From contig CALXJS010000004.1 in the NCBI GenBank assembly GCA_944388685.1, forward strand, positions 1 to 46,564: a stretch of DNA of 46,564 nt. Direction: 5' to 3'. This document shows, piece by piece, positions 25,307 to 34,299 of the stretch. Numbering within the stretch: the first letter of the stretch is position 1; every line of letters begins with the position of its first letter. The position numbers and the translations under genes are program-made. The DNA is from an uncultured Clostridia bacterium. GTDB taxonomy: Bacteria > Bacillota_A > Clostridia > TANB77 > CAG-508. The notes beneath the pieces are model-generated. The model did not search any database. It was given only the letters and a program-made list of their open reading frames with translations, and was not told the origin of the DNA.

Positions 25307-25380
25307 AGCCCAAGTTATTAAAAAACTTAATAATTTGGGTTTATTCTTGTATAGGAAAAATCGAGTTTTTCCTATACAAG
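25307..25380 (+). terminator. Two tandem hairpins after recN
   Basis: GCCCAAGTTATTAA pairs with TTAATAATTTGGGT (25308-25340). A second perfect 15-bp hairpin follows, CTTGTATAGGAAAAA (25346-25360) with TTTTTCCTATACAAG (25366-25380). The first is the likelier terminator. Confidence 0.6.
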
Positions 25381-25584
25381 AACGTCGCTTCGCTCTAGTG
25401 ATTGCACACACAATTTTACTAGCATAAAATAAAGTTTGCTATAATTCTGCAAGAAAATAATTTATAAAACACATAAATTACATGAGATAAATAAAATTGT
25501 ATAGAATTCATGAAATTGTAAAAACTGTATATATATGTAATTAGAATATTGCTTAGAGCAAGAACCTAAAGAAAGGAGTTTTGT

Positions 25585-26844
25585 ATGAAAAAAAGTGCAT
25601 TAATTAAAAATGTAGAGGCAATAGAAATATTGGACTCAAGGGGAAATCCTACTTTACAAGTAGAGGTAGTAACAGAAGAGGGAATATGTGGTGTGGCAGC
25701 AGTGCCATCAGGTGCTTCAACAGGAAGTTTTGAAGCTGTAGAATTACGTGATGGAGAGAAAAATAGATATAATGGAAAAGGGGTCTTAAAAGCAGTCGAA
25801 AATGTTAATAAAAAAATCAGTAAAAAAATCATTGGCATGAATGTATTTGAACAAAGAAAAATAGATGAAGAAATGATACGACTAGATGACACATTAAACA
25901 AATCGAATTTAGGAGCAAATGCAATTTTAGGTGTTTCGCTGGCGGTAGCAAAAGCAGCAAGTAACACATTAGGAATTGAACTATATAGATATATAGGTGG
26001 AATTAACGCAAAAAAACTGCCTGTTCCTATGATGAACATATTAAATGGAGGAAAACATTCAGAAAATAATATTAGTATTCAAGAATTTATGATAATGCCA
26101 ATAGGAGATATTACATTTGCAGAAAGATTACGTAGAGGTGCAGAAATTTATCATACCTTAAAAAATGTGTTAAAAGAAAAAGGATTTGCAGTTGGTGTAG
26201 GAGATGAAGGCGGTTTTGCACCAAATCTAGAAAATGAAGAAATGGCACTAGATGTCATCATAGAAGCAATCAAAAAAGCAGGATATGAACCAGGAAAAGA
26301 CATTGTATTAGCCTTAGATGTTGCAAGTACAGAAATGAAAGAAGAAGCTAAAAAAATTGGAAAAGATGGATACTATTTCTGGAAAACGGATATGTATAAA
26401 ACAAATGAAAAAATGATAGAGTATTTAATAAATTTATGTGAAAAATATCCAATTGTATCGATAGAAGATGGATTAGCAGAAGAAGACTGGGATAATTGGC
26501 AAATACTAACAGAAAAATTAGGAAAGAAAATTCAATTGGTAGGAGATGACCTATTTGTAACTAATATGTCTAGATTAAGAAGAGGAATAGACAAAAAAGT
26601 AGCAAATGCAATTTTAATCAAACCAAATCAAATAGGAACATTAACAGAAACTTTAGATACCATTCAAATGGCAAAAGAAAATGGATATAAAACGATTATT
26701 TCTCACAGATCTGGAGAAACAGAAGATACCACAATTGCAGATATGGCAGTAGGTGTCAATGGTATGCAAATCAAAACAGGTGCACCTTGTAGAACAGATA
26801 GAGTAGCAAAATATAATCGACTATTAAAAATTGAAAGTGAATAG
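25585..26844 (+). CDS. eno: Enolase
   Basis: 419 residues, full length. [14 protein letters not shown] is the N-terminal signature. The catalytic loop is GDEGGFAPN, metal ligands are in [23 protein letters not shown] and VGDDLFVTN, and the catalytic Lys is in [31 protein letters not shown] closes the active site. The enzyme converts 2-phosphoglycerate to phosphoenolpyruvate in glycolysis. It is preceded by GAAAGGAG. Its stop codon is the first base pair region of a 58-bp palindrome shared with the convergent vWA gene. Confidence 0.97.
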   Translation: MKKSALIKNVEAIEILDSRGNPTLQVEVVTEEGICGVAAVPSGASTGSFEAVELRDGEKNRYNGKGVLKAVENVNKKISKKIIGMNVFEQRKIDEEMIRLDDTLNKSNLGANAILGVSLAVAKAASNTLGIELYRYIGGINAKKLPVPMMNILNGGKHSENNISIQEFMIMPIGDITFAERLRRGAEIYHTLKNVLKEKGFAVGVGDEGGFAPNLENEEMALDVIIEAIKKAGYEPGKDIVLALDVASTEMKEEAKKIGKDGYYFWKTDMYKTNEKMIEYLINLCEKYPIVSIEDGLAEEDWDNWQILTEKLGKKIQLVGDDLFVTNMSRLRRGIDKKVANAILIKPNQIGTLTETLDTIQMAKENGYKTIISHRSGETEDTTIADMAVGVNGMQIKTGAPCRTDRVAKYNRLLKIESE

Positions 26845-26969
26845 GACAATTCGGGACAGGTTGGGTTTTGTAGCATTTTTGTCGAATATTGTCGTTTAAA
26901 GATAAAATAATTTTAAACGACAATATTCGACAAAAATGCTACAAAACCCAACCTGTCCCAAATTGTCCT
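26843..26969. terminator. 58-bp-arm palindrome between convergent eno and vWA genes
   Basis: Left arm 26843-26900 and right arm 26912-26969 are complementary at 57 of 58 positions around an 11-nt loop. The arms begin inside the eno TAG and end at the first base of the opposite gene's TAA, so the palindrome fills the gap exactly. Outer ends read AGGACAATTCGGGACAGG and its complement, related to the AATTGGGGAC module seen after other genes. It can act as a two-way terminator. Confidence 0.85.
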
Positions 26970-28321
26970 TATTTCATATTTTTGTTAAGAAAGGTAAATC
27001 TTGAGAATGAATAAACAAGAATTCCAATACCTACTACAAATAAAGCTATCACAATTGGTCTACCAGCTGCTGGTAATACAACAGGTGGTTCTGTAAGTTT
27101 TAATTTAGGTGTAACATCAGAGGTATCTTCAACAGTTTCTCCATTAAGATTTGTATACGTAATATCTACTCTTTCGTTTGTATCTAAGATAGGACCAACA
27201 ATACTTTCATCAAAATTTTCTTTCAAACTTAAAGTATATTGTACAGTTGCTGTTTCTCCTGGTTGTAGTTCAGAAATTGTCCATGTAATAGAATTATTTT
27301 CTGTGTTGACTTCAGCAGATACTGTTCCAATATTTGGTTCAGACACATAAGCAAATTCAAAATTGTCAATGATTTCTTGTGGGAAATAATCTGTAACAGT
27401 AATATCTGTTAAGACTTGTTCAATTGGTAATAGGTCATTATAAATATCATTGGTAATGGTTTGTTCAATTTCACTATCTTGTACATAATAGAATTTTCCA
27501 ACTGTTGGATTTTCTTCAGTACCAAAGATTTCTTCAATGATATCCCCATAAGTTTTGTCATCTTGTCTAGTTGCAGGAACACTGTCTGTTTCTGTAATTC
27601 CTGTAAGCATTGTGATAACATCATATCCAGCAGTATCTAGAGCTTGTAATTGTGCTTTTGTCTTATTAATTACATCATCAGAATAATATATACCATCATA
27701 ATTTAAGGCAACATTTGGTATACCATCTGTTAAAACAATGATATATTTGTTGTTATCTTCTTCTGTAAAGTATTGGCTAGCTAAATTTAGTCCTGCTTCT
27801 AAGTCTGTTCTAGGTCCAGTGTATTGAATATTAGAAATTGCAGATACTAAAGCCTGAGGGTCAGAAGATAAATCAGAAACTAAACTAGCATCATTAATGG
27901 TTCCTTCTAAAGAAACATCTTCATTTGTTGAGAAACTAACAACACCAACTTGTAAATTATCATTTCCCTCTAAGATGGTATTGACCAATGTATTAGCTGA
28001 TTCAATAACCAATTCTTCTCGAGTAGTTGTTCCATCATCAACTGTTTCTTCCATACTCAAAGAGTTGTCAATAACTAACATAATTTCTCCAGTTGGTTGA
28101 ATTGAGGTTTCTTCATTGGTTACTTGTAATTGAAGTGTAACTTCTTTATTATTTAAATTTTTTTCAATCAATTTTTTCTCAAAACTAGAATTTTCTCCAA
28201 TTTCGATTGTACATACAGGTTCTTCAACAACCGTCATAGTAACAGTTTCATAAGAAGCAAAAGATAAGTTTGCTACTAAAATTAAAATTAAAAATAATGT
28301 TATAAAAACACGTTTTTTCAT
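26969..28321 (-). CDS. Secreted, C-terminally anchored von Willebrand factor A domain protein
   Basis: 450 residues. A signal peptide (about 1-22, KKRVFITLFLILILVANLSFA) is followed by a beta-rich linker. The vWA domain (about 78-300) has the MIDAS motif DNSLS at 85-89, a Thr in GPRTDL and Asp in VLTDGIPN. A beta-sandwich repeat follows. The end reads LPAAGRP, then a hydrophobic helix and basic NKNMK, a layout like sortase cell-wall sorting signals although the canonical LPXTG is LPAAG here. It is probably a cell-surface adhesin binding a divalent metal and a protein ligand. GGAGG precedes the ATG. Monocistronic and convergent with eno. Confidence 0.8.
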   Translation of the reverse strand: MKKRVFITLFLILILVANLSFASYETVTMTVVEEPVCTIEIGENSSFEKKLIEKNLNNKEVTLQLQVTNEETSIQPTGEIMLVIDNSLSMEETVDDGTTTREELVIESANTLVNTILEGNDNLQVGVVSFSTNEDVSLEGTINDASLVSDLSSDPQALVSAISNIQYTGPRTDLEAGLNLASQYFTEEDNNKYIIVLTDGIPNVALNYDGIYYSDDVINKTKAQLQALDTAGYDVITMLTGITETDSVPATRQDDKTYGDIIEEIFGTEENPTVGKFYYVQDSEIEQTITNDIYNDLLPIEQVLTDITVTDYFPQEIIDNFEFAYVSEPNIGTVSAEVNTENNSITWTISELQPGETATVQYTLSLKENFDESIVGPILDTNERVDITYTNLNGETVEDTSDVTPKLKLTEPPVVLPAAGRPIVIALFVVGIGILVYSFSRFTFLNKNMK

Positions 28322-28516
28322 AAGTAATTCCTCCCATAATTTTATTCACTATTATTTTAACACAAGAAATAAAAATTACAACAAATTTGTAGAAAAAAAT
28401 ACAAAAACGTGATACAATTGAAACAATTCATAAATTTATAATGTATTGAATGTTATAGTAAACAAAATTAAATTTAAGACACTTCTGATTAAGGCGAGAA
28501 AGGAATGAATTTTAAT

Positions 28517-30466
28517 ATGTTAGAAAATATAAACGCTCCAAAAGATTTGAAGAAATTAAGTATTTTGGAAAAGCAAAAATTAGCAGAGGAAATCCGAAAA
28601 TATATATTAGAAATTGTATCAGAAAATGGAGGACATCTAGCTTCAAATTTAGGAGTAGTAGAATTAACATTAGCACTACATACCGTATTTGATTTTGAAA
28701 AAGATAAAATTGTATGGGATGTAGGGCATCAAACTTACGTACATAAAATTTTAACAGGAAGAAGAGAAGCTTTAAAAACATTAAGAAAATTGAATGGAAT
28801 AGCAGGTTTCCCAAAAACAAATGAATCAAAATATGATTTTTTTAACACAGGACATAGTAGCACATCTATATCAGCAGCTTTGGGAATGGCAAGAGCAAGA
28901 GACTTAAAAAAAGAGAATTATTCTGTTTTAGCGGTTATAGGAGATGGTGCTATGACAGGAGGAATGGCATTAGAAGCTTTAAACGATGTGGGATATAGTA
29001 AAACCAAAATGACAATTATTCTTAATGACAATGAAATGAGTATATCGCCTAATATCGGTGGACTCAATATGTTACTTAGTAAGTTGAGAACAAAAAGAAT
29101 GTATACCAGAACCAATGTCATTATGAAAAAAAGAATTAATGAAATACCTGTGATTGGTAAACCTATTGTTAAAATCGTACAAACCATTAAACGAAGCATT
29201 AAACAATTAATTATTCCAAAAATGTTTTTTGAAGATATTGGCTTTACATATTTAGGACCAGTAGATGGGCATAATATAGAAGAATTGCAAAGTATATTGA
29301 CATTAAGTAAACAAATTGACAATCCTGTATTAATCCATGTATTAACCAAAAAGGGGAAAGGTTATGAAATCGCAGAAAAGAATCCAGACAAATTTCATGC
29401 AACAGGTCCATTTGACATACAAACAGGAAATGCCAAGAAAGCAAAAGGAAAAGACTATTCTAAAGTATTTGGAGACAAATTAATCGAACTTGCAGAAAAA
29501 AATGATAAGATTGTTGCAATTACTGCTTCGATGAAAGATGGAACAGGACTTACAGAATTTAGTAAAAAGTTTCCTGAGAGATTTTTTGACATTGGAATTG
29601 CAGAACAACATGCTTTAGGATTAGCAGCAGGTATGGCGATAGATGGAATGATACCTGTTGTACCTATCTATTCTTCTTTTTATCAAAGAGCATATGACCA
29701 AGTGATACACGACATTGCTCTTCAAAATTTACCAGTAGTCATGTGTGTAGACAGAGCAGGTATTGTTGGAGCAGATGGAGAAACCCATCAAGGAACTTTA
29801 GATATGGCATTTTTTAGATTGGTACCTAATTTAACTATTTTAGCACCAAAAGACTTTCGAGAATTAGAAGATATGTTAGCATTTGCAGTGGATTTGAAAA
29901 AGCCTGTGGTTATCCGTTATCCAAGAGGCGGAGAAGATAAGGAACCATTTGAAAAACATGAAACAATAGAAAAAGGAAAAGCAGAAATACTAAAAGAAGG
30001 AAATGACCTATCTATTGTAACAATTGGAAAAATGGTTGCAAAAGGCATGAAAATTGCTAAAAAACTACAAGATAAGGGAATAAACGCAGAAGTGATTAAT
30101 GCCAGATTTTTGAAACCATTAGATGAGCAAACGATAAAAAAATCGATAGAAAAAACCAAAAAAGTGATTACGATAGAAGATGGAACAATTATTAATGGAC
30201 TAGGAACAGCCATCAAAGAATTAATAATGGATAATCATATGGAAGATATAGAAATAAAAGCCTATGCCTATCCAGATATGTTCATTCAACATGGAAGTGT
30301 GGAAGAATTAGAAAAGATATATCATTTAAATGTAGAGGATATGGTGGAAGATGTACAACAATATTTTCAGATAAACAAAAATGAAGAGACGGAATTTAAA
30401 GGAACAAAAGATAAGGAAATAGGAGAGATAAAGAAAAAACAAAAAATAAAAATAGGAGAGATGTAA
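28517..30466 (+). CDS. dxs: 1-deoxy-D-xylulose-5-phosphate synthase
   Basis: About 649 residues. HLASNLGVVELTLALH and WDVGHQTYVHKILTGR are N-terminal signatures. GDGAMTGGMALEALND is the thiamine-diphosphate motif, GHNIEEL follows, and FFDIGIAEQHALGLAAGMA contains the catalytic Glu. RYPRGG lies in the C-terminal half. It condenses pyruvate and glyceraldehyde 3-phosphate, the first MEP isoprenoid step. A Lys-rich tail of about 28 residues extends beyond the usual end. An ATG at 28505 abuts AAAGGA. The ATG at 28517 gives the normal N-terminus (MLENINAPKDLKKL), with 12-nt spacing as in other genes here. It is in an operon with ylmH, 5 nt apart. Confidence 0.95.
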   Translation: MLENINAPKDLKKLSILEKQKLAEEIRKYILEIVSENGGHLASNLGVVELTLALHTVFDFEKDKIVWDVGHQTYVHKILTGRREALKTLRKLNGIAGFPKTNESKYDFFNTGHSSTSISAALGMARARDLKKENYSVLAVIGDGAMTGGMALEALNDVGYSKTKMTIILNDNEMSISPNIGGLNMLLSKLRTKRMYTRTNVIMKKRINEIPVIGKPIVKIVQTIKRSIKQLIIPKMFFEDIGFTYLGPVDGHNIEELQSILTLSKQIDNPVLIHVLTKKGKGYEIAEKNPDKFHATGPFDIQTGNAKKAKGKDYSKVFGDKLIELAEKNDKIVAITASMKDGTGLTEFSKKFPERFFDIGIAEQHALGLAAGMAIDGMIPVVPIYSSFYQRAYDQVIHDIALQNLPVVMCVDRAGIVGADGETHQGTLDMAFFRLVPNLTILAPKDFRELEDMLAFAVDLKKPVVIRYPRGGEDKEPFEKHETIEKGKAEILKEGNDLSIVTIGKMVAKGMKIAKKLQDKGINAEVINARFLKPLDEQTIKKSIEKTKKVITIEDGTIINGLGTAIKELIMDNHMEDIEIKAYAYPDMFIQHGSVEELEKIYHLNVEDMVEDVQQYFQINKNEETEFKGTKDKEIGEIKKKQKIKIGEM

Positions 30467-30471
30467 CATAC

Positions 30472-31275
30472 ATGAATAAACAAGAATTATTAAAAGACTA
30501 TAAAAAGCAAGAAGATAAATTATGCTTATCACAAGTATTAGACAAAATGGAAATATCATTAAAAAGAGAAAAAATCGAATTTACAGACTTTTTAGATATG
30601 TATCAAGTATCTTTGGTAGAAAATTTTTTAAAGAAAAACCAATTTCAAAACTTTAAATTATATGGTGGATATGAAGAGGCAGAAAGAAAAGTATTAATTA
30701 CATTTCCAGAAAAATTTGATGATACCATGTTAGAAAAAAATTATGACAAAATCTTAAAAGTAGTACGTATTCAATTACCAGAAGAAGAAAAAGGAAAATA
30801 TTCACATAGAAACTATTTAGGTGGAATTGTGAAACTAGGATTAAAGAGAGAGAAGGTAGGTGATATTCTTGTAGGAGAAGAAGGAGCAGACATTATCACT
30901 GTCAGTGATTTTGCAGAAGTATTAAAAACACAATTACCATCTCTTACAAGATTTGAAAATGCGAAAATAGAAATAGAAGCCATACAAAATGTAAGAAAAC
31001 TAGAGATAAAAGTAGAAGAAGTTAGTATCATTGTTCCTTCATTACGACTAGATAATATTGTATCAGATTTAGCCAGAACCTCTAGAAGTAAAGCATCAGA
31101 AATCATTGCACAAGAAAGAGTATTTGTAAATGGGCAAAATGAAACAAAAAATGCAAAAACAGTAAAATGTGGAGATATCATAACCATTAGAGGAAAAGGT
31201 CGATTTGTCATTAAAGAATTCACAGGGACCACAAGAAGTGGAAGGACAGTTGTTTTAGTAGAAAAATATGTGTAA
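30472..31275 (+). CDS. ylmH: YlmH-type S4-domain RNA-binding protein
   Basis: 267 residues. The N-terminal domain is YlmH-like (FTDFLDMYQVSLVENFL, FKLYGGYEEAERKVLITFP). The middle block has HRNYLGGIVKLGLKREKVGDILVGEEGADI, the family hallmark. The C-terminal S4 domain runs from LRLDNIVSDLARTSRSKASEIIAQERVFVNG. YlmH (RqcP2) binds 50S-peptidyl-tRNA complexes and can act in ribosome-associated quality control. It usually sits in the division cluster with ylmDEFG and divIVA; here it follows dxs by 5 nt. The ribosome site GGAGAG overlaps the end of dxs. Confidence 0.88.
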   Translation: MNKQELLKDYKKQEDKLCLSQVLDKMEISLKREKIEFTDFLDMYQVSLVENFLKKNQFQNFKLYGGYEEAERKVLITFPEKFDDTMLEKNYDKILKVVRIQLPEEEKGKYSHRNYLGGIVKLGLKREKVGDILVGEEGADIITVSDFAEVLKTQLPSLTRFENAKIEIEAIQNVRKLEIKVEEVSIIVPSLRLDNIVSDLARTSRSKASEIIAQERVFVNGQNETKNAKTVKCGDIITIRGKGRFVIKEFTGTTRSGRTVVLVEKYV

Positions 31276-31280
31276 AAATT

Positions 31281-31329
31281 GGGACGGAGAGATGATTTGG
31301 GGACGGAGAAAAAATCATCTCTCCGTCCT
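31281..31329. terminator. Hairpin at the ylmH / tsaB-rimI convergent junction
   Basis: GGGACGGAGAGATGATTT (31281-31298) pairs with 31312-31329. The loop contains a second GGGACGGAGA (31300-31309) that could pair with the same right arm. The right arm encodes the last codons and stop of the minus-strand tsaB-rimI gene. Confidence 0.65.
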
Positions 31330-32472
31330 CATTGACATAAGAATGGCATCATATTTGTTATCATAATATTGTTTTCTTCTGCCACATTCTTTAAAACCAA
31401 ATTTCTGATATAAAGAAATTGCAGAAAAATTTTCTTCATTAACTTCAAGATTAATGGCTTTCAAGCTTTTTTGTTTACAAAGACTAAGAATATGGTTTAG
31501 TAATAAAGTAGCAATTCCTTGTCTTCTATAATCTTCTTTTACGGCAATATTCATAATATCAGCTTCATCTACTATAATCTTAATTCCAGCAAAACCAACT
31601 ATCTTATTTTCCAATTTTGCACAAATAAAATGCGATGTTTCACTTGTTAATTCCTCTTTTAAAATATGAATATTCCAAAAATCATCGAATTTAGAAATGT
31701 CTAGATTTTCTAAATCAGAAAGTTCCATATCTTCAATTATTAGATTTTTTCCTTCTAATTGCCTTTGTGCTTGAGGCTTTTTTAAATAAAGAGGAAGTAA
31801 AGCTTTATCTTTGCCAGATTTTATATATTTTTCTAATCCAGCAAGTCCTAAAGAATAGACATCAATAGTATTTATATCACTTTCAGGAATATGATGATTT
31901 AGACAAATAGAGGAATCCTCATTTGCTAAACAGAATTGAGAAGAAAAAGACTTTATTAAATCTTTATAACTTAAACAAGCATCTCCTATAAAAGTAATGA
32001 TTGAATCACCATATTTATAAATCAGAAAATTTAAACAATTTTCAACACTGTCAGCTTTAGGACTTTCTAGCAAAGAATAATGACCATTTTCTAATTGGTA
32101 TACAGCATAATAGCAATTATCATTTTTACAATCAATCAAGCTACAAATGATACCATCTTTTGGGATTGCATATGCCAACCCTTCAAGAGAAGAAATACCA
32201 ACGGCAGGAATTTGTAAGCTATCTGAAAATGCTTTAACAGTTGCGACACCGATACGAATACCAGTAAAAGAACCTGGGCCAATATCACAAACGAATAAAT
32301 CCACTTGAGATAAAGTTAAATTGGTTTCTTCTAAGATTCTCTTTATAACTGGCATTAAGGTTTCAGAATGTGTTAATCCATTATTCAATTCTATTTTTTT
32401 TACTAAATTTTTATCTTCTAATATAGCAACACTACATATTTTACTAGAAGTTTCAATACTTAATACTTTCAA
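31315..32472 (-). CDS. tsaB-rimI: TsaB-RimI fusion protein
   Basis: 385 residues. Residues 1-235 are TsaB: MKVLSIETSSKICSVA, NNGLTHSETLMP and GPGSFTGIRIGVATVKAF. Residues 245-385 are a RimI-type GNAT acetyltransferase, with acetyl-CoA loop IAVKEDYRRQGIATLLL and the ending NFSAISLYQKFGFKECGRRKQYY. TsaB is the scaffold of the tRNA t6A synthesis complex; RimI acetylates the N-terminus of ribosomal protein S18 and possibly others. The start is TTG, supported by AAGGAGA 7 nt upstream. It follows tsaE by 55 nt. The final residues RTER come from the hairpin arm, so the native end was probably ILMSM plus a stop. Confidence 0.92.
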   Translation of the reverse strand: MKVLSIETSSKICSVAILEDKNLVKKIELNNGLTHSETLMPVIKRILEETNLTLSQVDLFVCDIGPGSFTGIRIGVATVKAFSDSLQIPAVGISSLEGLAYAIPKDGIICSLIDCKNDNCYYAVYQLENGHYSLLESPKADSVENCLNFLIYKYGDSIITFIGDACLSYKDLIKSFSSQFCLANEDSSICLNHHIPESDINTIDVYSLGLAGLEKYIKSGKDKALLPLYLKKPQAQRQLEGKNLIIEDMELSDLENLDISKFDDFWNIHILKEELTSETSHFICAKLENKIVGFAGIKIIVDEADIMNIAVKEDYRRQGIATLLLNHILSLCKQKSLKAINLEVNEENFSAISLYQKFGFKECGRRKQYYDNKYDAILMSMRTER

Positions 32473-32527
32473 TCTAGTTCTCCTTTTTTGATATATTTAT
32501 TTTTAAAATAGTCAACAAAATATATAC

Positions 32528-32992
32528 TTATATCAATTTATTTAATAATTCATCATATTTTTCACCATAAGAAGTGATATTTAAAATTCTAGTATTTTCA
32601 TCAACATCATTTCTCTCAAATTGGATATGTATATAATTTTTAGGAATGGCATCTTGAATAATTTCTCCCCATTCAATAATGCAAATTCCATTTTCAAAAT
32701 ATTCTTCTCCACCAATTGCATAAAACTCAGAAGAATCTTCTAAACGATACACATCAAAATGGAAAATTTTTGTATCATCTTTTATATATTCATTTACAAT
32801 TGTAAAAGTAGGACTAGAAATTTCATTTTCTAATCCAAAAAAAGTTAAAATACCTTCAGTTAATTTTGTCTTACCAGATCCTAATTCTCCTGATAAAACA
32901 ATCGTATCGCCCTTTTTTAAAAGACTAGCTAACTTTTTTCCAAAATCTAAAGTTTCTTTTTCATTATGGGATATACATGTTAAACGATTCAT
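32528..32992 (-). CDS. tsaE: tRNA t6A biosynthesis ATPase TsaE
   Basis: 154 residues. Walker A is LSGELGSGKTKLTEGI near 34-49. SSPTFTIVNEYI, HFDVYRLED and CIIEWGE are the three conserved TsaE blocks. TsaE hydrolyses ATP to reset the TsaB-TsaD-TsaE complex that makes N6-threonylcarbamoyladenosine on ANN-decoding tRNAs. AGAGGT precedes the ATG. It heads a minus-strand pair with the tsaB-rimI fusion; tsaC and tsaD are not in the window. Confidence 0.95.
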   Translation of the reverse strand: MNRLTCISHNEKETLDFGKKLASLLKKGDTIVLSGELGSGKTKLTEGILTFFGLENEISSPTFTIVNEYIKDDTKIFHFDVYRLEDSSEFYAIGGEEYFENGICIIEWGEIIQDAIPKNYIHIQFERNDVDENTRILNITSYGEKYDELLNKLI

Positions 32993-33060
32993 AATTTACC
33001 TCTTAATTCGTAATTTCAATCAATAGTATACTATAGATTAGCAAAAATGTCCAATTTTTT

Positions 33061-33303
33061 GGGTTCAGTACAGATTTAAATTTATCTAATTTTGATACAA
33101 GTAAACTAAATAATATGGAGGGAATGTTTAGTCAATGTTTAAAATTGGTTAATTTAGACTTGAGCAATTTTAGTGTGGAAAGTATAGAAAATGCAGAGGA
33201 TATTTTTTATAGAGTACCAACATCAGTAGCAATAAAAACCAATACGGCTATGAAAGAATGGTTAAATACAAACTATCCTAGTTATACCAATATCAATCCA
33301 TAG
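33061..33303 (+). pseudogene. C-terminal remnant of a BspA/DUF285-type leucine-rich surface protein
   Basis: Reading from GFSTDLNLSNFDTSKLNNME through VNLDLSNFSVESIENAEDIF to TNYPSYTNINP, the segment has at least two DUF285/BspA repeat units (LDLSNFDTS..NN.EGMF pattern). The reading frame enters from 33037 with no start or ribosome site, and the left edge runs into the promoter side of tsaE. It is the tail of a once longer repeat protein. An internal ATG at 33115 is unlikely to be a true start. Confidence 0.65.
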
Positions 33304-33406
33304 ATTATTACATTTCTGTGACATTTGCAAAAAATGTTGAAAAATATCCATGCTTCATATATAATAAAATTGTATGAAAATTTGAATTTGACAAAGGAGG
33401 AAGCAT

Positions 33407-34207
33407 ATGGATACATTTGCGAATTACATTTTAGACGAACAAAACTTGGCGGCAAAAATGGAAATAACCTATTATTTAGCCAAAAAGACAAAAATATTTT
33501 TTGACAAATCTGTTATATTCAAAACAGAAATTGCAAGAATGTTTGTAAACTATATGAAAGTAGATGTTGATATCAATTTAATCCTAACAGCTTGTCTATT
33601 ATGTAATTGTAAAAAAGTAGATAATGCACAAGATATAGAAAAAGTTCATTCATATGCAAAAGAAGGAGCAGACTTTTTATTAACATTAGGATTTGACAAA
33701 AGATTTTGTAAAATGTGTGAAGAAATTAATCGATATAGTAACAGTAATCCAAGAGAAAGAGAAAGTGACGTGCTAGAATTGGTAGACCAATTTGGAGGAA
33801 TGTTATTAGATAGACCAGAAAGAATCGGATTTCAACCAGATGAAGCAATGGTATTATTAGAACATAGAAATTTGAAAGGTCAATATAATCGATTTTTACA
33901 TACATTTGGAGAATTCGTCAAAATGATGGAACAAATAGAATTAACCGACTTAACATCAATGAAATCTTTAAGAAGACTAGTAAAAATACATAATGAAACA
34001 GAAGATATAAAAGATTTTATCAAAAAAGTATGCTATGAATATGAACCAAAAATAGATAAAGCATTGGCAGAGTATAGAAAAGAAGTAAAAGAAGAAATGT
34101 TTAAAGACGCTAATAGACCATTGTTTAGTGAAGAAACAACGAAAAAAATATTAGCACATATAGCAGAAGAAAATACGCAAGGTGAAAAAATAGAAAATGA
34201 AAATTAA
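33407..34207 (+). CDS. Degenerate HD-domain-like protein
   Basis: 266 residues. The helical core follows HD phosphohydrolases: a segment where LLHDIGK is expected reads LLCNCKK, then VHSYAKEGADFLLTLGFDKR. DVLELVDQFGGMLLDRPERIGFQPDEA follows, a block found in clostridial HD-like proteins. The metal-binding His-Asp pair is replaced by Cys-Asn, so hydrolase activity is doubtful and a structural or regulatory role is more likely. Acidic C-terminus. CAAAGGAGG lies before the ATG. It is followed by a long hairpin and the EndoQ-like gene. Exact function unknown. Confidence 0.55.
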   Translation: MDTFANYILDEQNLAAKMEITYYLAKKTKIFFDKSVIFKTEIARMFVNYMKVDVDINLILTACLLCNCKKVDNAQDIEKVHSYAKEGADFLLTLGFDKRFCKMCEEINRYSNSNPRERESDVLELVDQFGGMLLDRPERIGFQPDEAMVLLEHRNLKGQYNRFLHTFGEFVKMMEQIELTDLTSMKSLRRLVKIHNETEDIKDFIKKVCYEYEPKIDKALAEYRKEVKEEMFKDANRPLFSEETTKKILAHIAEENTQGEKIENEN

Positions 34208-34217
34208 ATAAAATTGC

Positions 34218-34267
34218 CAAAAGTTGCCAAAGGGTGCCTGTTCCCTTTGGCACCCTTTGGCAACTTT
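34218..34267 (+). terminator. 20-bp perfect hairpin after the HD-like gene
   Basis: AAAAGTTGCCAAAGGGTGCC (34218-34237) pairs perfectly with 34248-34267 around the loop TGTTCCCTTT. The loop repeats CCCTTTGGC, so a shifted pairing is also possible. It lies within 60 nt of the EndoQ-like ATG. Confidence 0.75.
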
Positions 34268-34299
34268 TGATGATATGAAACAAGAAAAGAGGTATTAAA

